From contig NZ_MSJP01000032.1 of the NCBI RefSeq assembly GCF_014596525.1, positions 1 to 47,459 on the forward strand: a DNA stretch of 47,459 nt. The letters are read 5' to 3'. Shown here one piece after another: positions 26,461 through 34,579 of this stretch. The stretch's first letter is position 1, and every line of letters begins with the position of its first letter. Both the position numbers and the translations under genes were made by a program. This DNA comes from Streptomyces sp. CBMA291 (GTDB lineage: Bacteria; Actinomycetota; Actinomycetes; Streptomycetales; Streptomycetaceae). The notes below the pieces were generated by a model that was not told the origin of the DNA, searched no databases, and worked only from the letters and a program-made list of their open reading frames with translations.

Positions 26461-27963
26461 TCACCCCCGGGAGCCCTGCTCCCCGGGGGTGCCCCAGGCC
26501 ACTCGGGACATGCCGTCCCCGGCGGGGGCCAGGGGTACGGCCCTGCCCGCGGCGACGACGTCCTCGGCACCGTCCAGGACGCCTCCCGAGGGGTCGTCCG
26601 CGCCGTCCTGCCGGACGGGGTCCTTCTCGGGCCTGAGGATGTCGCGTACGACCAGCACGCACAGGTACAGCGTGCCGAGCAGGTGCAGGACGATCGCGAA
26701 CTGGTAGCCGTCCGCCGGCAGGCCCTGCTTGCCGCCGCTGGTCGTGAACGCCAGGTACATCCAGACGCCGAGGAAGTACGCGACCTCGCACGCCTGCCAG
26801 ATCAGGAAGTCCCGCCAGCGCGGCCGGGCGAGGACCGCGAGCGGCACCAGCCACAGCACGTACTGCGGCGAGTAGACCTTGTTGGTCAGGACGAACGCGG
26901 CGACGATCAGGAACGCCAGCTGGGCGAGACGGGGCCTGCGGGGCGCCGTGAACGCCAGGTAGACGAGTCCGGCGACCGCCATCAGCATGAGCGTCAGCGC
27001 GTACAGGTTGGCCCGGTCCGGCGGGATCGCGCTGCCCGTGCGCTGGCTGATCAGCAGCCAGACCGAACCGAAGTCGACGTTCCGGTCCACGCTGAACAGA
27101 TAGAACTGCTTCCAGCCCTCGGGGGCCATCACCATCACGGGCAGGTTGACCGCGAGCCACGCCCCGGCGGCGGCCAGCGCGGCGGTGGTGAACTCGCGCC
27201 ACTTCCCGGCCCGCCAGCAGAGCAGGAGCAGCGGGCAGAGCAGCAGGACGGGATAGAGCTTGGCGGCGGTCGCCAGACCGAGCAGGACGCCGAAGGCGAG
27301 CGGCCGTTCCCGCGACCACATCATGAGGGCGGCGGCCGTCAGCGCGACGGCCAGCAGGTCCCAGTTGATCGTGGCGGTGAGCGCGATGGAGGGCGCGAGG
27401 GCGACGAGCAGACCGTCCCAGGGGCGCAGCCGGTGCGTACGGGCCACACAGACCGCGAGGACGGCCGCGCAGATCATCAGGAGCCCGGCGTTGACGAGCC
27501 AGTACCCCTGTTCGCGCTGCATCGTCTCGCCGCCGCCCGGCGTCAGCCAGGCCGCGACCTCCATGAAGAGACCCGTGAGGACGGGGTACTCCAGGAACGG
27601 TATGTCGCCGCCCAGCCGGTCGAAGTAGGGCACCAGGCCGTCCGCGAAGCCCCGTCCGGTGAAGAGGTGCGGGATGTCGGAGTAGCAGGCGTGGGTGTAC
27701 TGGGAGGTCGTGCCCCGGAACCAGGCCCAGTTGTAGCAGGGCAGTTTCTGCACCATGCCGAGGGCGAACATGCCGAGGGCCACGAGGACGATCACCCGGA
27801 CCGGCGTCAGCGGTCCGGTGCCGGGCGCGGCCCGGCGCCCGTAGGGGCCGCCGATCAGTTCACTGCCCGCGGCGGCCACTTCGTCCCGGTGGGTGGGGTT
27901 GACCGTCCGCGAGCGGCCCTGCGGCCGGTCCTGCGGCGCGCTCGTCTTCTGGAGGCTCGGCAT
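26461..27963 (-). CDS. GT87/DUF2029-type polyprenyl-sugar glycosyltransferase
   Basis: About 500 residues with roughly eleven transmembrane segments, an N-terminal soluble leader and a C-terminal soluble tail. The layout, with an acidic extracellular loop after the first segment (YSDIPHLFTGRGF...GGDIPFLEYPVLTG) and long runs of Leu/Ala, fits GT-C mannosyltransferases such as the GT87/DUF2029 group that build lipoglycans or glycoproteins from polyprenyl donors. The start at ATG 27963 was preferred over ATG 27972. It lies downstream of the PBP gene in the same direction, and a terminator-like hairpin lies between them. Confidence 0.78.
   Translation of the reverse strand: MPSLQKTSAPQDRPQGRSRTVNPTHRDEVAAAGSELIGGPYGRRAAPGTGPLTPVRVIVLVALGMFALGMVQKLPCYNWAWFRGTTSQYTHACYSDIPHLFTGRGFADGLVPYFDRLGGDIPFLEYPVLTGLFMEVAAWLTPGGGETMQREQGYWLVNAGLLMICAAVLAVCVARTHRLRPWDGLLVALAPSIALTATINWDLLAVALTAAALMMWSRERPLAFGVLLGLATAAKLYPVLLLCPLLLLCWRAGKWREFTTAALAAAGAWLAVNLPVMVMAPEGWKQFYLFSVDRNVDFGSVWLLISQRTGSAIPPDRANLYALTLMLMAVAGLVYLAFTAPRRPRLAQLAFLIVAAFVLTNKVYSPQYVLWLVPLAVLARPRWRDFLIWQACEVAYFLGVWMYLAFTTSGGKQGLPADGYQFAIVLHLLGTLYLCVLVVRDILRPEKDPVRQDGADDPSGGVLDGAEDVVAAGRAVPLAPAGDGMSRVAWGTPGEQGSRG
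26462..26491 (+). terminator. Hairpin serving the alanine racemase-like gene
   Basis: Ten-bp perfect stem CACCCCCGGG/CCCGGGGGTG with a 10-base loop, just after the Alr-like stop (26445) and inside the last codons of the convergent GT87 gene. Confidence 0.55.
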
Positions 27964-28000
27964 GGGGGACATCCTGCCGTACGTGCCGGGGAAAACGGCG

Positions 28001-28054
28001 AGGGCCGCCGCGACCGGCCCCGTACACGAGGTACGGAGCGACCGCGACGGCCCT
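28001..28054 (-). terminator. Long hairpin between PBP and GT87 genes
   Basis: Outer 16-base arms (AGGGCCGCCGCGACCG with CGACCGCGACGGCCCT, two mismatches) enclose an inner CCGTAC/GTACGG stem. It lies after the PBP stop and should end PBP transcripts before the glycosyltransferase gene. Confidence 0.6.
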
Positions 28055-28080
28055 TGGTGAAGCGTCCTGCGGGGACCCGG

Positions 28081-30882
28081 TCAGGGGACCCAGGACCCGT
28101 CGTTGCCACCGGGCTTCCCGGGTCCGCCGCTCCCGCTGCCGTTGCCGTTCCCGTTGCCGGGGCCGGGCCCGGTCTCGGTGTCGTCCGTCGGCGTATCGGT
28201 CGGCTGGGGCGACTCCGTCTCGGGCGCCGTGGTGGGCGGGCCACCGGTGTCGCCGCCCGGATCACCCGGATGGTTGCACTCCCAGTCCCAGATGTCGCAC
28301 GTCGTCTTGCCCGGCTTCGGCGTCTTGGTCACCGGGGGGGTCGTCGTCGGCGTGGCCGGGGGAGTCGTCGTCGGCATCGCGGACTCGGTGGGAGTCGGCG
28401 TGGGCGTCGGCGTCGGCGACGGGGTCGGGCTGGTGGCGCCGCCGCCGAAGACGGGCTCGGCGTTCTCCAGGTCCATCGGCTCGGGGAACTTGACCAGCGG
28501 CATGCCCTCGACCGCCGTGGTCATGTAGTCCTTCCAGATCCGCGAGGGGAACGACGAACCGTGGATCTTCGGCTGATCGCCCGTGCCGTACATCTCCTCG
28601 AACACGCGGTCGGTCTTCGTGTCGTCGTCGGAGAAGCGGTACATGTCGATCGCGGTCGACAGCTGCGCGGTGTAGCCCACGAACCAGGCGGACTTGTTGC
28701 CGTCGGTCGTACCGGTCTTGCCGGCCACGGCGCGCCCCGGGATCGCGGCCTTGCGGCCGGTGCCCTGCGGGTCCTCCACGACGTCGCGGAGGACGTCGGT
28801 GACGTTGCTGGCGATGGCCGGCGAGAAGGCGCTCTTGGGCTGGGCCTTGTGCTCGTAGATGGTCTTGCCGCCCTGGACGACCTTCGTCACCGAGAAGGGC
28901 TCGTTCTGCTGGCCCTTGTTGGCGAAGGTCGCGTAGGCGCCCGCCATCCGGATGGCGCTGGGGCTGGAGGTGCCGAGCGAGAACGAGGGCGACTCGCCCT
29001 TGACCAGCGACTCCTGGCGCAGACCGGCCGCGACGGCGCTCTCGCGGACCTTGTCGATGCCGACGTCCATGCCGAGCTGCACGTACGGCGAGTTCGCCGA
29101 GTGGATCATGGCCTCGCGGAGGGTGATGTTCCCGTAGCTCGCGCCGTCGTCATTGGTCTGGAGCCACTCCTTGCCCTTCTCGTCGTGCCAGACGTCGCCG
29201 TTGTAGCGGTGGACCCGCAGCTTGTCCTGGCCGGAGTAGAGGCTCTTGTCCGGGTCGACGATGGTGCGCGTGGACTCGTCCTGGGCCGGACCCAGCTCCT
29301 TGTCCCGCACGCCGTACTTCATCGCGGCGGCCAGGACGAAGGGCTTGAAGGTCGAGCCGACCTGGGCGCCGGTCGGGTCGGCGTTGTTGGTGAAGTGCTT
29401 GGTGGCGTCGACGCCGCCGTAGAGGGCGACGATGGCACCGGTCGCCGTGTCCACCGTGGCCCCGCCGAACTGCACGTCGGTGTCGGTCTTCGGGCGCTTC
29501 TCGGGGTCGATGTGCTCGTCGAGGATCTTGGTGACGGACTTCTCCAGGGCCTGCACCTTCGGCTTCTGGAAGGTGGTGTAGATCTCGTAGCCGCCGCGCT
29601 CCAGCTCCTTGGCGCCGATGCCCTCGGTGTTGTTGCTGATGAAGTTGCCCTTGGCCGTGCTGACGAGGTAGCCGATCTGGCCGGTCAGCTGGGCGTCCTG
29701 CTTGCGCTGCTTGACCTTGGGGAAGGTCGTGTACTTGGCGCGCTCCTCGGCGGAGATCTTCTGGTCCTTGACCATCTCGTTGAGGATCCACTTCCACCGC
29801 TTGGTGGCGCGTACGAGGTTCTTCTCCGGGGTGGCCTCGGGGTCGATCTCCGGGTAGCCGCCCGGGTCGTAGTACGTCGCGCCCTTCAGCACGGAGGCGA
29901 GCAGCGCCGCCTCGCTCGCGTTGAGGTCCTTCGCGTCCTTGTCGAAGTACGCGCGGGCGGCCGCCTGGATACCGTAGGCACCGCGACCGTAGTACGCGGT
30001 GTTGAGGTACCCGGCCATGATGTCGCGCTTCTCCAGCTTGTTGCCGACCTTCATGGAGATGAAGAGTTCCTTCACCTTCCGGCTGACGGTCTGCGACTGG
30101 TCGTTGAGCCGGTTGTTCTTCACGTACTGCTGGGTGATGGTCGAACCGCCCTGGGTCTCGCCGCCCTTGGCCATGTTCCACACGGCGCGGCCGATGCCCA
30201 TCGGGTCGATACCCGAGTCGTCCCAGAACGTCTTGTTCTCGGCCGAGACCACGGCCTCCTGCATGACCCTCGGGATCTGCTCGATGCCGACGATCTGCCG
30301 GTTGGCACCGCTGCCGGTCGCGATCATGCGCGAGCCGTCGGCCCAGTAGTAGATGTTGTTCTGCGAGGTCGCGGTCGCGTCTTCCTTCGGGATCTCCACG
30401 GCGGAGTACGCGAAGAACGCGCCGCCCATCAGGACACCGACGAAGAGCATGAACGTGCCCGTCACGAGCTTCCACGACGGCATCCAGCGGCGCCAGCCGC
30501 GCTTGCCGTAGCGGGGGTAGTCGATCAGCCGCTTCCTGCCCGGCGGGCGCCCCCCGCCGGAGCCCCGCCCCGGACCGCTGCCGCCTCCGCCACCTCGGCG
30601 GCCACCGCCGCCGGAGCCACCGCGTCCACCACCGGGACCCGCGTCGGCTCCCCGCCGACGTCCGCCACGCTGGGCGGCCCGGCGGGCCTCCGCGCGGCCC
30701 CCGTAGGGACGCGGCTCCTCTCCGGCGGGAGGCGGAGGTCCGTACGAGGCCGACGGGGCCTCCATACCGACGTCATGGGCCGGGGCCGACCTGTGGCCCG
30801 GCTGCTGGGCAGCGCGCCGTGCCGCCGCGCGACCGCCCGTGGGCGGCTGCTGCGGCGGCATTTTGCGACGATGCTCGCTCAT
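28081..30882 (-). CDS. Class A bifunctional penicillin-binding protein
   Basis: A 933-residue peptidoglycan synthase. A long Gly/Arg/Pro-rich cytoplasmic leader is followed by one membrane anchor (about residues 137-160). Next is a glycosyltransferase-51 domain (SAENKTFWDDSGID with the catalytic Glu, GGSTITQQYVKN) and a transpeptidase domain (active-site Ser510 in GSTFKP, SAN in HSANSPYV, KTG at Lys722). The C-terminal tail is a Thr/Pro repeat that could reach through the wall. It is divergent from padR across 371 bp containing Crp-like and PadR-operator sites. Confidence 0.95.
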   Translation of the reverse strand: MSEHRRKMPPQQPPTGGRAAARRAAQQPGHRSAPAHDVGMEAPSASYGPPPPAGEEPRPYGGRAEARRAAQRGGRRRGADAGPGGGRGGSGGGGRRGGGGGSGPGRGSGGGRPPGRKRLIDYPRYGKRGWRRWMPSWKLVTGTFMLFVGVLMGGAFFAYSAVEIPKEDATATSQNNIYYWADGSRMIATGSGANRQIVGIEQIPRVMQEAVVSAENKTFWDDSGIDPMGIGRAVWNMAKGGETQGGSTITQQYVKNNRLNDQSQTVSRKVKELFISMKVGNKLEKRDIMAGYLNTAYYGRGAYGIQAAARAYFDKDAKDLNASEAALLASVLKGATYYDPGGYPEIDPEATPEKNLVRATKRWKWILNEMVKDQKISAEERAKYTTFPKVKQRKQDAQLTGQIGYLVSTAKGNFISNNTEGIGAKELERGGYEIYTTFQKPKVQALEKSVTKILDEHIDPEKRPKTDTDVQFGGATVDTATGAIVALYGGVDATKHFTNNADPTGAQVGSTFKPFVLAAAMKYGVRDKELGPAQDESTRTIVDPDKSLYSGQDKLRVHRYNGDVWHDEKGKEWLQTNDDGASYGNITLREAMIHSANSPYVQLGMDVGIDKVRESAVAAGLRQESLVKGESPSFSLGTSSPSAIRMAGAYATFANKGQQNEPFSVTKVVQGGKTIYEHKAQPKSAFSPAIASNVTDVLRDVVEDPQGTGRKAAIPGRAVAGKTGTTDGNKSAWFVGYTAQLSTAIDMYRFSDDDTKTDRVFEEMYGTGDQPKIHGSSFPSRIWKDYMTTAVEGMPLVKFPEPMDLENAEPVFGGGATSPTPSPTPTPTPTPTESAMPTTTPPATPTTTPPVTKTPKPGKTTCDIWDWECNHPGDPGGDTGGPPTTAPETESPQPTDTPTDDTETGPGPGNGNGNGSGSGGPGKPGGNDGSWVP

Positions 30883-31134
30883 CGAACGACTACTCCTCGG
30901 GCAGGCGCGTACGCCTGGAAGCGGCAGGTGAGTTCCGGTCCCCCCGAAATACGCACGGCCGGAGCCCCATCGGAGGCCCTTCCGTATCGCAGCCGGTCAT
31001 CCGGAGCACTGACGCCCCACGGCATCTCTCGGTTCCCGGTGCTCTGCATGCCGCACAGACTACGCACGGCCAAAACCTGCCTAGGACCGGACTTCACCCC
31101 AAATCAGGCAAGTCGATCGCCATGAATTGATGAT

Positions 31135-31148
31135 GTGACGCCGGTCAC
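31135..31148. promoter_or_regulatory. Candidate Crp-binding site
   Basis: GTGACGCCGGTCAC exactly fits the GTG-N6-GNCAC pattern described for Streptomyces Crp and is a perfect 5-bp-arm dyad. It sits in the PBP/PadR intergenic region, about 250 bp upstream of the PBP start. Confidence 0.5.
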
Positions 31149-31185
31149 GGCGAGCCCACTTGTCGGGATCTTGAGCCCGTTCTAT

Positions 31186-31218
31186 CGTGCTGATGTATCG
31201 AGTCGATACATCAGCACG
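31186..31218. promoter_or_regulatory. PadR operator, 33-bp palindrome
   Basis: Sixteen-bp perfect arms (CGTGCTGATGTATCGA and its complement) around a single G at 31202, ending 35 bp before the padR start. It contains ATGT...ACAT, the core of PadR operators. A TTGAGC sequence 17 bp before TGTATC suggests that the promoter overlaps the operator, as expected for autorepression. Confidence 0.85.
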
Positions 31219-31253
31219 GCATAAGGGCCCCGAAGGCGGAGAGGAGACGACGA

Positions 31254-31934
31254 ATGAGCAGACGCTCCGGCATCCTCGAATTCGCCGTCCTCGGCCTGCT
31301 GCGCGAGGCCCCGATGCACGGGTACGAGCTGCGGAAACGCCTCAACACCTCGTTGGGCGTCTTCCGGGCGTTCAGCTACGGGACGCTCTATCCCTGCCTC
31401 AAGACGCTGGTCGCCAACGGCTGGTTGATCGAGGAACCGGGCAGCGCCCCCGAGGACGCCCTCGCCGCCTCGCTCGCCGGACGCCGGGCCAAGATCGTCT
31501 ACCGGCTGACACCGGCGGGCAAGGACCACTTCGAGGAGCTTCTCTCCCACACCGGCCCGGACGCCTGGGAGGACGAGCACTTCGCCGCACGCTTCGCCTT
31601 CTTCGGTCAGACCGAGCGCGAAGTGCGGATGCGCGTCCTGGAAGGCCGCCGCAGCCGGCTTGAGGAGCGCCTGGAGAAGATGCGCGCCTCGCTGGCCCGG
31701 ACCCGCGAGCGTCTCGACGACTACACGCTTGAGCTACAGCGCCACGGCATGGAGTCCGTGGAGCGCGAAGTGCGCTGGCTGAACGAGCTCATCGAGAGCG
31801 AGAGGGCGGGACGGGATCAGCGATCCGGCCCCGGCACCACCGCTCTGCACGACAACGATTCTGGAGAGACGGGCGGCCTGCCCCGGCCCGGGGGCAGTAC
31901 CCGGCCGGATCCGTCCGACGACACCACCAAGTGA
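31254..31934 (+). CDS. PadR-family transcriptional regulator
   Basis: A 226-residue PadR-family repressor. The N-terminal winged helix ([44 protein letters not shown]) is joined to an unusually long helical C-terminal part (residues about 100-190) with a coiled-coil pattern, used for dimerisation. A disordered tail follows. The start at ATG 31254 has a GAGGAGACGA site. The gene is followed 49 bases later by inositol-phosphate synthase, so it probably controls its own operon and inositol, mycothiol and phosphatidylinositol supply. Confidence 0.93.
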   Translation: MSRRSGILEFAVLGLLREAPMHGYELRKRLNTSLGVFRAFSYGTLYPCLKTLVANGWLIEEPGSAPEDALAASLAGRRAKIVYRLTPAGKDHFEELLSHTGPDAWEDEHFAARFAFFGQTEREVRMRVLEGRRSRLEERLEKMRASLARTRERLDDYTLELQRHGMESVEREVRWLNELIESERAGRDQRSGPGTTALHDNDSGETGGLPRPGGSTRPDPSDDTTK

Positions 31935-31983
31935 AACCCTGCGCACAGGCAGGGCTTCCACGATCACACAGGGAGCAACCGGA

Positions 31984-33066
31984 ATGGGTTCGGTTCGCGT
32001 AGCCATCGTCGGCGTGGGCAACTGCGCCGCCTCACTGGTGCAGGGCGTCGAGTACTACAAGGACGCCGACCCGGCGGCCAAGGTCCCCGGCCTGATGCAC
32101 GTGCAGTTCGGCGAATACCACGTCGGTGACGTCGAGTTCGTCGCCGCCTTCGATGTCGACGCGAAGAAGGTCGGCCTCGACCTCTCCGACGCCATCGGTG
32201 CCAGCGAGAACAACACGATCAAGATCTGCGACGTCCCGAACAAGGGCGTCACGGTCCAGCGCGGTCACACGCTCGACGGTCTCGGCAAGTACTACCGCCA
32301 GACCATCGAGGAGTCCGCCGCGGAGCCGGTCGACGTCGTCCAGATCCTCAAGGACCGCCAGGTCGACGTCCTCGTCTGCTACCTGCCCGTGGGCTCCGAG
32401 GCCGCGGCGAAGTTCTACGCCCAGTGCGCCATCGACGCCAAGGTCGCCTTCGTCAACGCCCTCCCGGTCTTCATCGCCGGCACCAAGGAGTGGGCCGACA
32501 AGTTCACCGAGGCGGGCGTCCCGATCGTCGGCGACGACATCAAGTCGCAGGTCGGCGCGACCATCACGCACCGTGTGATGGCCAAGCTGTTCGAGGACCG
32601 CGGTGTCCGCCTTGAGCGCACGATGCAGCTCAACGTCGGCGGCAACATGGACTTCAAGAACATGCTGGAGCGCGACCGCCTGGAGTCCAAGAAGATCTCC
32701 AAGACCCAGGCCGTCACCTCGCAGATCCCCGACCGCGAGCTGGGCGAGAAGAACGTCCACATCGGCCCGTCGGACTACGTGGCCTGGCTGGACGACCGCA
32801 AGTGGGCGTACGTCCGCCTCGAAGGCCGTGCCTTCGGCGACGTCCCGCTGAACCTCGAATACAAGCTTGAGGTGTGGGACTCCCCGAACTCGGCCGGTGT
32901 CATCATCGACGCCCTGCGCGCCGCGAAGATCGCCAAGGACCGCGGCATCGGCGGCCCGATCCTCTCCGCGTCGAGCTACTTCATGAAGAGCCCGCCGGTC
33001 CAGTACTTCGACGACGAGGCCCTGGCCAACGTCGAGAAGTTCATCAAGGGCGAGGTCGAGCGCTGA
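31984..33066 (+). CDS. ino1: Inositol-1-phosphate synthase
   Basis: A 360-residue myo-inositol-1-phosphate synthase. It converts glucose-6-phosphate to inositol-1-phosphate using NAD, feeding mycothiol and phosphatidylinositol synthesis. The Rossmann motif is [16 protein letters not shown] at the N-terminus. The [12 protein letters not shown] and [23 protein letters not shown] blocks are family landmarks. The start is ATG 31984. A strong terminator follows at 33084-33116. Confidence 0.96.
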   Translation: MGSVRVAIVGVGNCAASLVQGVEYYKDADPAAKVPGLMHVQFGEYHVGDVEFVAAFDVDAKKVGLDLSDAIGASENNTIKICDVPNKGVTVQRGHTLDGLGKYYRQTIEESAAEPVDVVQILKDRQVDVLVCYLPVGSEAAAKFYAQCAIDAKVAFVNALPVFIAGTKEWADKFTEAGVPIVGDDIKSQVGATITHRVMAKLFEDRGVRLERTMQLNVGGNMDFKNMLERDRLESKKISKTQAVTSQIPDRELGEKNVHIGPSDYVAWLDDRKWAYVRLEGRAFGDVPLNLEYKLEVWDSPNSAGVIIDALRAAKIAKDRGIGGPILSASSYFMKSPPVQYFDDEALANVEKFIKGEVER

Positions 33067-33083
33067 GGTTCCGCGCTCGCGTC

Positions 33084-33116
33084 GAAGGTCCCCGGGGCAC
33101 CGCCCCGGGGACCTTC
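33084..33116 (+). terminator. Terminator after ino1
   Basis: Perfect 15-bp stem (GAAGGTCCCCGGGGC and its complement) with a 3-base loop, 17 bp downstream of the ino1 stop. Confidence 0.92.
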
Positions 33117-33138
33117 TCCGTATGTGAGTCTTGCTGCC

Positions 33139-34413
33139 ATGTCCGTCGTACGTGATCTGCGCGTACTCCTGCGCCTGACCGACTTCCGCCGCCTGCTCGC
33201 CGTCCGGCTGCTCTCCCAGTGCGCCGACGGCGTCTACCAGGTGGCCCTGGCCACGTACGTCGTCTTCTCCCCCGAGAAACAGGCCTCCGCCGCCGCGATC
33301 GCCTCCGCCATGGCGGTCCTGCTGCTCCCGTACTCGCTCGTCGGGCCCTTCGCCGGAGTCCTGCTCGACCGCTGGCAGCGCCGCCAGGTCTTCCTCTTCG
33401 GCAACCTTCTGCGTGCCCTGCTCGCCTGCGGGACCGCCCTGCTCATCCTCGCCTCCGTCCCCGACTGGCTGTTCTACGCCTCCGCGCTCTCCGTCACCGC
33501 GGTCAACCGCTTCGTCCTCGCGGGGCTCTCCGCCGCGCTCCCCCGTGTCGTCGACGAGGAACGGCTCGTCCTCGCGAACTCGCTCTCCCCCACCGCGGGC
33601 ACCCTCGCCGCGACCCTGGGCGGCGGCCTCGCCTTCGGAGTCCAGCTGCTCGCCGGACAGTCCGACGCGGCCGTGGTGGGCTTCGGAGCCGTTCTCTACC
33701 TCTGCGGCGCCCTCGCCTCGCTCCGCATGCCCCGACAGCTCCTCGGTCCCGACCCGGGCGCCGTCTCCCCGTCCCTCGGCTCGGCCCTGCTGTCCACCGC
33801 CCGGGGCCTCGCCGCCGGAGTCCGGCACCTCTCCGAGCGGCGGCCCGCCGCCCGCGCCCTCGTCGCGGTGACCTTCATGCGCTTCTGCTACGGAGCCCTG
33901 TTCGTCACCGTGCTCATGCTCTGCCGCCACGCCTGGAGCACCACGGAATCCGACGGGCTCGCGCTGCTCGGCCTTGCCGTCGCCACCTCCGGCGCCGGTT
34001 TCTTCGCCGCCGCCCTCCTCTCCCCCTGGGCGGTGGGGCGGCTCGGCCCCTTCGGCTGGATGACCCTCTGCGCCGGCACGGCCGCCGTGCTGACGCCGGT
34101 GCTGGGCCTGACCTTCGCCCCCACGCCGTTCCTGATCGCCGCCTTCGTCCTCGGGCTCGTCACCCAGGGGAGCAAGATCGCCACGGACACGGTGGTCCAG
34201 ACATCCGTGGACGACGCCTACCGGGGCCGGGTCTTCTCGCTGTACGACGTGCTGTTCAACGTCGCCTTCGTGGGCGCGGCGGGCGTCGCCGCCCTGATGC
34301 TGCCGCCCGACGGCCGGTCCACCCTGCTGATCGTGCTGGTGGCCGCCGTCTACGCGGCGATCGCGCTGGCCCTGCGTGGCGAGCGCGGTGCTCACGCGGG
34401 CTCCGGGTCGTGA
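33139..34413 (+). CDS. MFS transporter
   Basis: A 424-residue transporter with about twelve hydrophobic segments. Motif A appears as GVLLDRWQRRQV after the second segment. The substrate is unknown; the general shape is that of small drug or metabolite exporters. ATG 33139 is preferred over an upstream GTG 33124. The C-terminus ends in ALRGERGAHAGSGS, and a similar short sequence follows out of frame (34410-34460). It is convergent with the CCA-adding enzyme gene. Confidence 0.9.
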   Translation: MSVVRDLRVLLRLTDFRRLLAVRLLSQCADGVYQVALATYVVFSPEKQASAAAIASAMAVLLLPYSLVGPFAGVLLDRWQRRQVFLFGNLLRALLACGTALLILASVPDWLFYASALSVTAVNRFVLAGLSAALPRVVDEERLVLANSLSPTAGTLAATLGGGLAFGVQLLAGQSDAAVVGFGAVLYLCGALASLRMPRQLLGPDPGAVSPSLGSALLSTARGLAAGVRHLSERRPAARALVAVTFMRFCYGALFVTVLMLCRHAWSTTESDGLALLGLAVATSGAGFFAAALLSPWAVGRLGPFGWMTLCAGTAAVLTPVLGLTFAPTPFLIAAFVLGLVTQGSKIATDTVVQTSVDDAYRGRVFSLYDVLFNVAFVGAAGVAALMLPPDGRSTLLIVLVAAVYAAIALALRGERGAHAGSGS

Positions 34414-34460
34414 GCACGGCGATCACCTGGGCTCTGCGCGGCGAGCGTGCCAAGGGATGA
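34410..34460 (+). CDS. 16-residue mini-ORF coupled to the MFS gene
   Basis: GTG overlaps the MFS stop as GTGA and encodes MSTAITWALRGERAKG. It repeats the MFS C-terminal sequence IALALRGERG, and the DNA is about three quarters identical over some 30 bases. It could be a coupled microprotein or the residue of a local duplication that changed the reading frame. I have no evidence that it is translated. Confidence 0.3.
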   Translation: MSTAITWALRGERAKG

Positions 34461-34461
34461 C

Positions 34462-34475
34462 GTTTCACGTGAAAC
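34462..34475. other. parS site 1 of the MFS/cca region
   Basis: Perfect GTTTCACGTGAAAC, immediately after the mini-ORF stop. Confidence 0.95.
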
Positions 34476-34484
34476 CCGAAGGGT

Positions 34485-34498
34485 GTTTCACGTGAAAC
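34485..34498. other. parS site 2 of the MFS/cca region
   Basis: Perfect GTTTCACGTGAAAC, 23 bases from the previous site. With site 1 it forms a larger inverted arrangement around a GAA core. Confidence 0.95.
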
Positions 34499-34524
34499 GC
34501 CCCTCGGGTCTTCGGCTCCTCAGC

Positions 34525-34566
34525 CCCTCCGGTGCTCTGTTTCACGTGAAACAGAGCACCGGAGGG
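34525..34566. terminator. 42-bp perfect palindrome with a parS core
   Basis: A gap-free 42-bp palindrome centred between 34545 and 34546, with parS at 34539-34552 in its middle. It lies 14 bp before the cca stop in a convergent intergenic region, so it can work as a bidirectional terminator as well as a parS site. Confidence 0.88.
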
Positions 34567-34579
34567 ACCGGGTGGGGGC

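Noticed and set aside
26683..31125. A very long open frame (1480 codons) on the plus strand
   Set aside because: It lies antisense to the GT87 and PBP genes, is Arg/Gly/Val-rich with no domain, and follows from high GC at third positions of the real genes on the other strand.
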